In this document: positions 56,181 to 64,000 of the stretch, piece by piece
Position numbering within the stretch: the stretch's first letter is position 1
Layout: each line of letters starts with the position of its first letter
Assembly: GCA_019925095.2 (NCBI GenBank)
Contig: CM034412.1
Coordinates: 10,702,001-10,766,000, forward strand
Reading direction: 5' to 3'
Length of the DNA stretch: 64,000 nucleotides
DNA from: Dendrolimus kikuchii
Lineage: Eukaryota; Arthropoda; Insecta; Lepidoptera; Lasiocampidae
Program-made: the position numbers and the translations under genes
Notes under the pieces: generated by a model
What the model was told of the DNA's origin: nothing
The model's input: only the letters and a program-made list of their open reading frames with translations
The model's database searches: none

Positions 56181-56728
56181 ATGTGCAGGAATCAGGAACG
56201 GAGAAAGTATACAATTTCCTACGGCCGGGCGGCCAGTCGTAAAAGGCGACAAAACGACCCACAACCAGGTGGTAGGGCATTTTCCCGTCTGGATGGCTAC
56301 CACCCCTGGTCTAGAGTAAGCCGCCATAACAACCTTGAGTTGTATTCCGGCATTAGTTGCCAGTTTCCAGTATCCTTTAACCCTTTTGAGGGTACAAAGT
56401 TAATATTATTTTTGTCCAATGCTGCCAGCTGCCATCAAGCCGCGCCAAAATCAAAAGAATTATATCGTCTCTTTTATTCTAATACAAATTCTATGTAGTT
56501 AGAGGGAGAAAACATCAGTTCAACGTTCATTTCAATTATTTGTATTTGAACACGGACTTCCCAATTAGCCGTGTGTTTCAGTTCGTCAACAAATTTGTGG
56601 TGGTTCCATCTTAAAGGGTCCACCAGCGTATTTGTAGCACCTTTGGTGTTGCAAATGTCTATAGGCGATTGTAATCACTTTTCATCGGGTGCCCGTCTGC
56701 CTATTTACTGATCTTATGGAATAAAAAA
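56181..56728 (+). mobile_element. family A retroposon split by a 230-bp insert
   Basis: Left half AGGAACGGAGAAAGTATAC to 56380; right half from 56611 (TTAAAGGGTCCACCAGCG) to GGAATAAAAAA. Both junctions carry TTAA (56377-56380, 56611-56614), a single TTAA in intact copies. Confidence 0.75.
56381..56610. mobile_element. TTAA-targeted insertion, piggyBac-like MITE candidate
   Basis: 230 bp with TTAA duplicated on either side. It starts CCCTTTTGAGGG, a piggyBac-like end, but I cannot find a convincing inverted copy at the other end (…GGTGGTTCCATC), so the class is unsure. Confidence 0.45.
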
Positions 56729-57124
56729 GATATGCCTAAATTGAATACGCTGCTTAATAAACAGATTATGAACCTGCGGAACTCAAAAACTTTATTTAAA
56801 AACTCACCCTTCTCCATTTTTTCAATTTGAAACCATAAGTAACATGTTACAAGTCATCCAATCATCGATATTTGTAACGCGTCATTACTGACCATTCATG
56901 GACAACTTTCATTTATACGTATTGTACGATGATTTTATTATAAATTTGGTTAAATTTTTTGATTATGTTAATCATTTGAAAGCGGTAGAAGGTGAAATTA
57001 TTTGCATACTTTTCCCTATACGTTAGATAAACTAGTTGTTACGTGGTGTTGAACAGGTTTGACTAGGTCACTAACCCTGATAGTCTTGGGCCATTATACT
57101 ACAAGCACTCTGTAGTTTACTACA
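56729..57124. other. AT-rich spacer, nothing recognised
   Basis: No exon or repeat family identified. Confidence 0.35.
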
Positions 57125-57172
57125 TAGTTTGTACCGAAAATAATAATTTATTATTGTTTTCGGTACAAACTA
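57125..57172. repeat. 22-bp stem hairpin
   Basis: TAGTTTGTACCGAAAATAAT and ATTGTTTTCGGTACAAACTA pair almost perfectly with a tiny AT loop. Confidence 0.75.
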
Positions 57173-57204
57173 AATATTACACAAGTAGTATTAGTTTTAT
57201 TAAT

Positions 57205-57450
57205 TATTATTTATTCCATTCAACTCTGTAATGCACTACCACTAAACATCGAGCAGACACGATCATTACCTTCTTTTAACAGACTAGTTAAAGATTACTA
57301 CATCAAGGTATAGGTTATTGTCTACTTTTGTATGTATATAATAAAATTGTGTATTTATGTATGTGTATATATATAATGTGTATTGTAGTAGGTTTATAAT
57401 TATGTACTATTGTTTATGTTTATTAAATTATCTTATACCTAGTCTTGCCA
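57205..57450 (+). mobile_element. jockey-like LINE 3' end with ORF2 C-terminus
   Basis: 57232-57312 encodes NALPLNIEQTRSLPSFNRLV then KDYYIKV and stop, parallel to the copy at 42.3 kb. A frameshift precedes it. Confidence 0.65.
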
Positions 57451-57568
57451 TAAATATTGTAACAAAGAATTTTTTTTTCTATTGCAAATAACATGTATAA
57501 ATTTTACAGTGTGTTAGTTTAATACATAAATATAAAACAATTTAAAATATAAAAAGCTTATTCGAAGT

Positions 57569-57925
57569 GGTCTCCATTGGGTGCAATATCTTCATCTCCC
57601 GAAATAAAATCATTTGCTTTCGGACAGGATTTCTTCAAATTCTTTCCCTTACTGCTTTGACCACCTTTTTCGTACGAACACTACGTGGACGGTCAGATCT
57701 TTTTCTGTCACAAACAGAGAAGGTCTCATTGTACCTATTAATAGCACGGTACACAAACCTTTGACTAATACCAAGCGTATGGAGAGTTTTAAAAATTGCA
57801 TTTGGCTCCATACCTACTTTGTGTAATGCAATCACAGCGATTCGGTTCTCTTTATCGCCCCACTCCATTTTATTATCGCAAAATGTTGTACAATGTATTG
57901 GCGCTAAAATGAGAACACACAATGA
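57569..57925 (-). pseudogene. mariner-type transposase, internally deleted
   Basis: From the ATG at 57868 (minus) about 77 codons give a helix-turn-helix DNA-binding N-terminus (MEWGDKENRIAVIALHKVGM, SQRFVYRAINRY, RKRSDRPRSVRTKKVVKAV). After RERI there is a stop in the same frame, then RNPVRKQMILFREMKI-like residues, and the sequence jumps to a C-terminus-like APNGDHFE and stop. The catalytic DDE/D core is absent. Weak GTGTGTT-type terminal repeats may lie near 57510 and 57920. Confidence 0.7.
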
Positions 57926-58044
57926 ACAATTATATAAAAATGACAGATTCCAAATTCAAATGTAATATTTTGTTTCTTTTCTTTTCTTATCAACTAAATT
58001 ATTATACGAGTGTTGGTTTAGCAACTACCGACTTTTGTTGTCCT

Positions 58045-58176
58045 TCCTATACCCCATCCAAATGTTGTCTGGATGAAATCGCCATGGGCGATAAAACCGC
58101 CAGTTGTACTTGTATATTAATGTTCTTGATTTTATGTAGCATTTTTGTACAATATAGTATATTCTATTCTATTATT
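58045..58176 (+). mobile_element. jockey-like LINE 3' end (family B)
   Basis: AATGTTGTCTGGATGAAATC, ATAAAACCGCCAGTTGTAC, (TTCTA)n tail. Confidence 0.7.
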
Positions 58177-58216
58177 ATTTAACAAAATTGAGTCGTTTTC
58201 GTCTTACGCCAAAAGG

Positions 58217-58287
58217 AAGGTTTGCACTGAAGATGAGCGTTGTGTCGGATATAATTCCGGCACAACAATATGCTGAGTGCAAACCTT
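58217..58287. repeat. 71-nt hairpin, pre-miRNA-like size
   Basis: AAGGTTTGCACT/AGTGCAAACCTT at the base and TTGTGTCGG/CCGGCACAA at the top, with an internal loop between and an 8-nt apical loop. It could be a MITE remnant or a small-RNA precursor; the sequence alone cannot say. Confidence 0.6.
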
Positions 58288-58299
58288 ATTTGTTAAAAA

Positions 58300-58788
58300 T
58301 GCGGCTTACAAATTCTCAAAATATGCTCTGTGTATAATAATGTATAAGGAATGTAAGTACGTCGCTATTTCTTAAAAAAAAGTCTTTCTTTCTTTACAGA
58401 GAAAACAAAGATATATATATATTTTTTTAAGGTTATGGCTGCAATGCCATTTATGCATTGATTTTGAACAAAGATATAAATTCATATCATATATTGACAC
58501 TTAATTTTCAAACTCAATGTCATTCATTAATTTTCTCTTCTAATGAAATTCGTCATGTTTACGAACGTTCAGTTTATATGTTGTAAAATATTACAGTACG
58601 CTAACAAAATATTATCATTTACACCTTCTTTTTGGTAAAAAATAAGTGAAACTGTTTTTAACTATTAATTTTCATTTAACATTTCAACAATGAAAACTAC
58701 ACTCGCAAATGTAGACGAATTTTAATATGAAGCGAATAAATTTAATAAAAACAAAAGAACATCAATATTGTTTTCTATTTAAAAAATA
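58300..58788. other. AT-rich spacer, nothing recognised
   Basis: No exon or repeat family identified. Confidence 0.35.
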
Positions 58789-59012
58789 GTTGGTAGGGCA
58801 TTTGCCCGTCTGGATGGCTACCATGGTCTAGCATGCCGCCATAACAACCTTGAGTTGTGTTCCGGCATTAGTGGTCTGGCTCCAGTCTCCCTTTAGAGAG
58901 CGGCAGCACATTGGTAGGACATTTGGTGTTACAAATGTCACTAGGCGATTGTAGCCGCTTTCCATTAGATGGACTGTCTGCCTGTCTGCTGAACTCAAGC
59001 AATAAAAAAAAT
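58789..59012 (+). mobile_element. retroposon family A, 5'-truncated
   Basis: TTGGTAGGGCATTTGCCCG through to CTCAAGCAATAAAAAAAA; a few bp deleted in the CCACCCCTGG stem. Confidence 0.8.
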
Positions 59013-59237
59013 ATTGTGGCCAGTATGTACTAAATCTCTACAGTCATTCGAGCGTTAAATCCGTTGCGTTTGGAGCGTTTACTGCCCGGGGTTTTTGTTT
59101 ATTATAACAACTCTACGGACTCTAGTTCCGTACCCTTTTTTATAATTTAATTTAGAAACAAATTTAGAAATTGTAAACGCTTATTAGTTATTTTTGTTAT
59201 TGTGTGTGACATTTACTGAAGGTATGTTTGTGTTGTG

Positions 59238-59321
59238 TAAGAATAAGCCTAAATGGCGCTCTGTTGTTCGTGCCTACCCCGCAAGGGAACTGGCGTGAAG
59301 TTATGTATGTATATATGTATA
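59238..59321 (+). mobile_element. RTE LINE 3' tail with 11-bp target duplication
   Basis: TAAGAATAAGCCTAAATGGC to (TATG)n. TTTGTGTTGTG is repeated at 59227-59237 and 59322-59332. An 84-bp copy. Confidence 0.8.
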
Positions 59322-59450
59322 TTTGTGTTGTGGTGTACCTAACAATAACTTATTATATTACAGCCCGCGGTTCGCTTTCCTGCTGTTTCTTCTTCACTTC
59401 GTGCGATCTTCATCATCATTTGTGCTGTCAGATAATTGTTACGTATGTCG

Positions 59451-59652
59451 TCTATACTAATATTATAAAGAGGAAAGATTTGTATTTTGGTATGCTTGTA
59501 ACGAATAAACTCAAAAACTACCGGATCGATTTCAAACATTCTTTCACCATTAGAATGCTACATTGTCGCCTAATAACATAGGCTATATTTAATTTAAATA
59601 ATCGAGTTCTAAATGTTTTTCAAGGCAGGACGACGTCTGTCGGTACCGCTAC
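59451..59652 (+). mobile_element. short Helitron, third family
   Basis: TCTATACTAATATTATAAAG at the 5' end; GGCAGGACGACGTCTGTCGG then TACCGCTAC (CTAC instead of CTAG). Confidence 0.6.
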
Positions 59653-59779
59653 TTTTTATAATGTCAAGCCAGGATTTCTTAGGTACCTCTTGCACAGGAC
59701 TTGAGGGAGGCCGAATGGCTAGACTTGATCCCCATATAGCCGGTCCCAGTAGAACCTTATCGTAAACTTAAGCGACTCT

Positions 59780-60195
59780 CATGGAATTTATCGACTATAT
59801 CACGGACTTGAAGACTATTGCGAATGCAAGAGTTCCCGTCGTGATTTTTTCATGTAACTCCATACATCACGGACTTGAAGACTATTGCGAATGCAAGAGT
59901 TCCCATCTTCCAAATACAGCCGTCACTGCCGGAGGAGCTGCCACACTTCAAGAAACCCTGAAACGCCGCAAATATGCATCCATCGGTGACGGACACATAT
60001 TTGTGGCTTTCGGGGTTGAGACTTTGTGAACGTGAGGCCATACATCGAGACCTTTCAAGGCGATTGAAAGAAGTCTCGCGTGACCAAAGGGCTGACCTAT
60101 ATCAACGTATTATTTGCCATTGCGGCCAGCATTTTGGGAACGCTCCCCATCGAGAGCGATCTGGACTACATCTTTTACTTGTAAATATGTTCATA
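59780..60195 (+). pseudogene. broken retroelement C-terminal domain
   Basis: Frameshifted copy of the domain at 63340-63663. It shows TAVTAGGAATLQETLKRRKY, IFVAFGVETL, DQRADLYQRII and ILGTLPIESDLDYIF-like residues in different frames. A 69-bp segment (CACGGACTTGAAGACTATTG) is tandemly duplicated at 59799 and 59868. Confidence 0.55.
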
Positions 60196-60219
60196 ATAGT
60201 ATTTAATTCCTAAGTTTTT

Positions 60220-60953
60220 TTTTGTAAAACGAAAGGTAACGGAGATGTGACTAATATAATGGCAAAAACAGAAACCTTATGTTTTCGTCGTGTTTGTTTG
60301 TCTTTGTATCTCAAAGTCATTTTTCTCGGAAACTACTGTATCTATACAAGTGAATTTTTCAAGTGTGCCTTCAGGGCCAAATCCTAAACTATACGAAGCG
60401 TAAAACACTCAAAGGGGTCTTGAGGCCGATTTATTTATTTAAATTTATTTCTTCACCATATCAAAATATGCATGATGGTATAAAAGTATAGGTGGATCAT
60501 ATTTGGCCAATTAGGCATAGAAAAATTGCAATAATTATAAATAGTAGTTATAATTATAGTCCAAAATAATAGAGATAAATATCCTAAAAAGAATGTCATA
60601 AAAATAACCCAAAAAGAATATCATAAAAAAATAAAATAATTACTAAACTAACTATTATTTTATTAATATTTTAATACCAGATTGATACGTAAAAATTAAA
60701 ATATAGACAAAATGTATTATTTAAAATGTCCAGGAATTTATTATTGTTATTAGATATATCGAGCCTTTACCGTCATTTTATCGTATGCGACAATTGGACC
60801 TAAGTTATATTTTTTGTTGCAAAAGGTATTTTTAACTGTTATTATGTTTTAAGGCTTTCAGTTTTACTTAGATTAGACCCTACCAAATCAAAAGCTGAAA
60901 GTATGAAAACTATATAATATAATATTTTCTTAAGTTTTCGCGACTTGTATACA
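60220..60953. other. AT-rich spacer with a possible LINE tail
   Basis: TTTATTTATTTAAATTTATT at about 60429 may be a LINE tail on the minus strand. Nothing else is identified. Confidence 0.35.
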
Positions 60954-61336
60954 TAATAAAACTACGTTTTAACGGTTTTAAGCGCGGTAATTTTATTTGA
61001 TTTTTGGTTTTTCCGACGTTTCGGCCACTTTTCAGTGGCCGTGATCACGGAAGACAAAGATGTCAAGTGTCAACGAGTATTGTTAAAGTTTTATTTAGCC
61101 TACCGCCAACTTATTAATTTTAATTATTTAATTTTTAATTTTGTTTATGGTTATTATTTAATCTATGGGAGCCTAATCTAATTTACTACCGCTTCGCAAC
61201 ATGTTATGGCTTGAAGAGAAGAAGCGACATCTTTGTCTTCCGTGATCACGGCCACTGAAAAGTGGCCGAAACGTCGGAAAAACCAAAAATCAAATAAAAT
61301 TACCGCGCTTAAAACCGTTAAAACGTAGTTTTATTA
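60954..61336. mobile_element. Penelope-like terminal repeats as a perfect 111-bp inverted repeat
   Basis: 60954-61064 and 61226-61336 are exact inverted copies around a 161-bp centre that matches 45840-46000. The arms carry AACGGTTTTAAGCGCGGTAA and CCGACGTTTCGGCCAC, with a GGCCACT-GAAA-AGTGGCC hairpin beside GAAAC. No ORF. Confidence 0.7.
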
Positions 61337-61919
61337 ACTATATAATAGTTTAAAATACCTTTTGCAACAAAAAATATACTCATGTCCAAATGTCGCTTAC
61401 GATAAATTAATATATTTCATAATATCATTAGATTTTTGAAAAATCGATAACCTTAGTCAGGAATATAATATGCTGATTTAAAAAAAATCATGCTTGTAAG
61501 GATCAATTTCTCTAAAGAAATGTCAAACTACGGAAAGATGTTGGTTTTTTTGATAAATAGACTAGACTGTTATTACTGTTTTTAAGTACCCATATTTATA
61601 AGGAATATTATAACTATTTCAGACAATGTTACCTCAATATATCGCCACGCTTAGTTGCTATTAAGAATATACCATTTCATTATAATATTTAAATAATTAC
61701 GCTGTATAATTATGTATTTGGTTTTAACTTTCAATCTAAATTCTGAAGAATACTTCCCTACTCCTTAGTTTCTTATATTCTTTGTTCATCAAATGGGTGG
61801 TTTTTGTTTTTCTCCTTGATAGTGGATAATTTATACATTCAGTTTTGCTTCTTTAGCGATTACTCGTTCTTTCTTAATATTGCCGAAGACCTTCCAAAAG
61901 CATGTCCAAGTTCTGTAGG
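61337..61919. other. AT-rich spacer, nothing recognised
   Basis: No exon or repeat family identified. Confidence 0.35.
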
Positions 61920-62035
61920 ATTTTTTTTATACCTGAACTATAGTGACAGGCAGACGGCCCAGCTTATCGAAAGCAAGTTACCTATGGACGTTTTTAACAC
62001 CAGACATATTACCAATATGCTGCTGGCCTCTAAGA
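61920..62035 (-). mobile_element. decayed 3' end of retroposon family A
   Basis: T run, GACAGGCAGACGGCCCAGC, TATGGACGTTTTTAACACC, ACCAATATGCTGCTGGCCTC. Confidence 0.5.
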
Positions 62036-62672
62036 AATTTGATGACACTCTTTTAAAAAAAAAACAATTTCATAGCGCTGTCTGAAAAGGTCAGCTGGAA
62101 GTTCCTTCCAAATACCCACGGTATCCAGTCAACTATGTAGTTCCAACAAGAAGTGAATTGCTATTCGTTCCCAGCCAATGAGTGGGGTTATAATATATGA
62201 CAAATCCTAATAATTACTGACATAATAATGTCGACGTCATAAGTTAAGTAAACGATATCTAAAATTGCACAAACTTTCTAAACAAAGTCGTTATGTTAAT
62301 ATTTTCATAATTTATGGTAAAAAATCTCATATTATGCTCGATTTCAAAAAGTAGAATTTTGATTACGTAAATAAATAATTTATTGATGAACTTTCACGAC
62401 AATCGAGATCTCTAGAGATAATTAATTAGTTGAATACTTAATTAAAGATTTTGATGATAACTAATTGCTTATAGTTGCTAATGAGTTATATAATATGTAT
62501 AATTTAATAGTAGAAATCGTAGAATATATTGAAAGAGATGTAATAATTACACGAGAAACTAATGAATTCATTGCCTGTACTATAAATCTATTTGTATTTA
62601 CTATAAGAATATTGAAAAGTACGTTTCTGCAGGTTGCAACAATTAAATCAAAAGACACGTTATATTCAATAA
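62036..62672. other. AT-rich spacer before gene D
   Basis: Very AT-rich. Short opposing frames at about 62460-62690 are compositional. No repeat match. Confidence 0.4.
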
Positions 62673-62678
62673 TTTATT
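62673..62678 (-). promoter_or_regulatory. poly(A) signal AATAAA, gene D
   Basis: TTTATT on the plus strand, about 88 bp beyond the gene D stop. Confidence 0.5.
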
Positions 62679-62765
62679 TAATATAAGTTAATGGCAATAA
62701 ATTAATAAATAAATAAAATAAATTAGTCTTTGTACAATTCTGGTTTTAAGCTATAATTTTTGGTT

Positions 62766-63130
62766 CTATTTGCTGTGAGAGTAGCCGCTGTAGGCTAAAC
62801 CTTGGGCTTCATCGAGATTCTTGTTCCAGTCTGAGCCGTAGCTGGAGTATCCACCACCGTGGCCGATATCAGGAGACACATGTTCTACGTGCACTGGGTG
62901 ATGTGCCTCATGATGATGGGGATGTGAAACTACTTCGTAAGTAGTTTTTGTGTGGTCTTGCTTCAAGCACCAGGCAACGAAGAGAATGGCGCCGAGGACT
63001 AAGGCGATCTTGGCTGTAGCCAAGGCTTTGAGGGCGATCAACTTAACGATGAAGAGTTTTCCAAGGATGAGCTTGGCTCCAAGTAGTCCGATGAGGCCCA
63101 TACCTCCCTTATTCTTGTTTTTGCCACGAC
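62766..63130 (-). CDS. Osiris family protein, gene D (last exon only)
   Basis: The exon begins after TTTTTCAG (acceptor at 63131-63133) in phase 1, as in genes A-C, and ends at TAG (62766-62768): 120 codons. It begins RGKNKNKGG, then an Ala/Leu/Ile-rich hydrophobic stretch (LILGKLFIVKLIALKAL, IALVLGAILFVAW), a His-rich segment (HPHHHEAHHPVHVEH), a Gly/Tyr stretch and AQGLAY near the C-terminus, the canonical Osiris motif. The signal-peptide and two-cysteine exons must lie right of the window, since nothing between 63131 and 64000 fits them. It is the only Osiris gene here on the minus strand, separated from gene C by 23 kb of repeats. Number within the family not determined. Confidence 0.88.
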
Positions 63131-63339
63131 CTGAAAAACGTTACGATTAGACCTATAAATCATCAAAAGGCATTAATCAAAGATTAAGAACGGGTCGTAG
63201 AAATCGGTAAAAAGACGACCAATAGAAAGTTACTTATAAATATGGAAAAGTAAAGTGTATTGATATGAAAATAGAAATTCTTGATGTTATAAATATTAAT
63301 TTGAAATTAACTGATACACTAACAACGACAGTAATACAA

Positions 63340-63663
63340 ATGATAAGTCGTCATCTGCTTATTTTACCCACTGTTTCAGCGGCGGAAACAGCCGAATCAC
63401 TCAAGCGGTGCAAATATGCAACCCTCTGTGAGAGTTATATGTTTGTGCCGTTTGCTGTCGAGACGCTTGGACCGTGGGGTCCTGAGGCCATGAGCCTCTA
63501 CCAAAATTTATCGAAACGACTCATTGACTCTTCGGGTGATCAGAGGGCTGGTGCTTACCTCGGCCAACGGATCAGTATGGCGATCCAGCGAGGAAACGTA
63601 GCCAGCCTTCTGGGCACCTTACCCATAGAAGACGGTGATCTGGGCTCAGTATTCTATTTATAG
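63340..63663 (+). pseudogene. retroelement-type C-terminal domain in gene D intron
   Basis: An uninterrupted frame from about 63380 to TAG at 63661 reads SAAETAESLKRCKYATLC, VPFAVETLGPWGPEA, GDQRAGAYLGQRIS, AIQRGNVASLLGTLP. This VETLGPW...RGN..S..GTL signature recurs at 59.9 and 37.0 kb, and from memory is a frequent C-terminal piece of reverse-transcriptase-containing repeats in animals. The ATG at 63265 is unlikely to be a real start. Family not named with certainty. Confidence 0.6.
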
Positions 63664-64000
63664 TCTTGAGGGACTATGAGTAGAATACAATACAAATAAG
63701 TTAAGTTTTCTTGCATTGTATAACAATAGAATAAATATAGTTTTTACCCACGTCTTTTGATAATTATAACAGATAGAACCAATAATCTCTTCCTTAGTCC
63801 AAATTTCCAGCTCCATAAGCAATTTAACTCAGTAGCCCAATGTTTATTGTTTCCACTTCTTAAAATAGTCCTACACTGACTGGGCCTGGTATAGTTTACA
63901 CAGGGATAATCGCTGATCATTTTTTTAGAATAAATTATCTAAATCGTGTTTCGCCTTCGCATAGTATTTACAAAAGTCTCGACTATCCTTATTCTTCAAT
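63664..64000. other. gene D intron continues, nothing recognised
   Basis: AT-rich to the window end; no exon of gene D found on the minus strand. Confidence 0.4.

Noticed and set aside
62461..62686. Opposing 65-73 codon frames in AT-rich DNA near gene D
   Set aside because: Mirror-image Ile/Tyr/Asn-rich frames typical of AT-rich sequence; no splice signals.

Overview
The window looks like nuclear DNA of a moth or butterfly. It is AT-rich, has spliced genes with large introns, and is packed with repeats typical of Lepidoptera: Helitrons ending in CTAG whose tail reads as a GACGAAGTCGCGGGC-type hairpin, jockey-like LINE ends with (TTCTA)n or (TTCA)n tails, RTE ends with (TACA)n tails, and an A-tailed retroposon whose 3' end resembles a common lepidopteran one. 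I cannot name the species. No rRNA, tRNA gene, CRISPR array or prokaryotic feature is visible.

The host genes are a piece of the Osiris (DUF1676) cluster. Three three-exon genes lie in tandem on the plus strand: gene A (37..5041, 235 aa), gene B (25112..27863, 240 aa) and gene C (33043..39591, 253 aa). The last exon of a fourth, gene D, lies on the minus strand (62766..63130). A, B and C share one layout: a signal peptide and a two-cysteine motif ending CLK in exon 1, a phase-0 intron, exon 2 opening with EKA, a phase-1 intron, and exon 3 with a basic run, a long hydrophobic helix and a C-terminal A/G-Q/N-x-LAY motif. A and B are close paralogues, with exon 2 of exactly 253 nt in both. Osiris proteins are secretory or endosomal proteins linked to cuticle formation; which numbered Osiris genes these are cannot be settled here, though A and B look like Osi9-type copies.

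A weaker candidate gene lies in the 23-kb gap between C and D: a GC-balanced terminal exon (52232..52397) with a good acceptor and a downstream AATAAA, possibly joined to a signal-peptide exon at 51759.

The rest is transposable-element debris, much of it datable by nesting and target duplications. It includes at least 20 copies of a roughly 310-bp structured A-tailed retroposon (family A); jockey-like LINE 3' ends (family B); seven RTE 3' ends, six with 11-15 bp target duplications; about twelve Helitrons, three of them interrupted by retroposons; Penelope-like remnants, including a perfect 111-bp inverted repeat; a hAT-type MITE with an exact 8-bp duplication; a pogo-type MITE with TA flanks; two long fold-backs; two mariner remnants; a probable solo LTR; tRNA-derived SINEs; and an R1-like LINE fragment fused to an RTE tail 24 bp before gene C exon 2.

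Layout: 0-6.1 kb gene A; 6.1-25 kb repeats; 25-28 kb gene B; 28-33 kb spacer with the hAT MITE; 33-39.6 kb gene C with a repeat-filled first intron; 39.6-62.7 kb repeat-rich spacer with the candidate small gene; 62.7-64 kb gene D and its intron.
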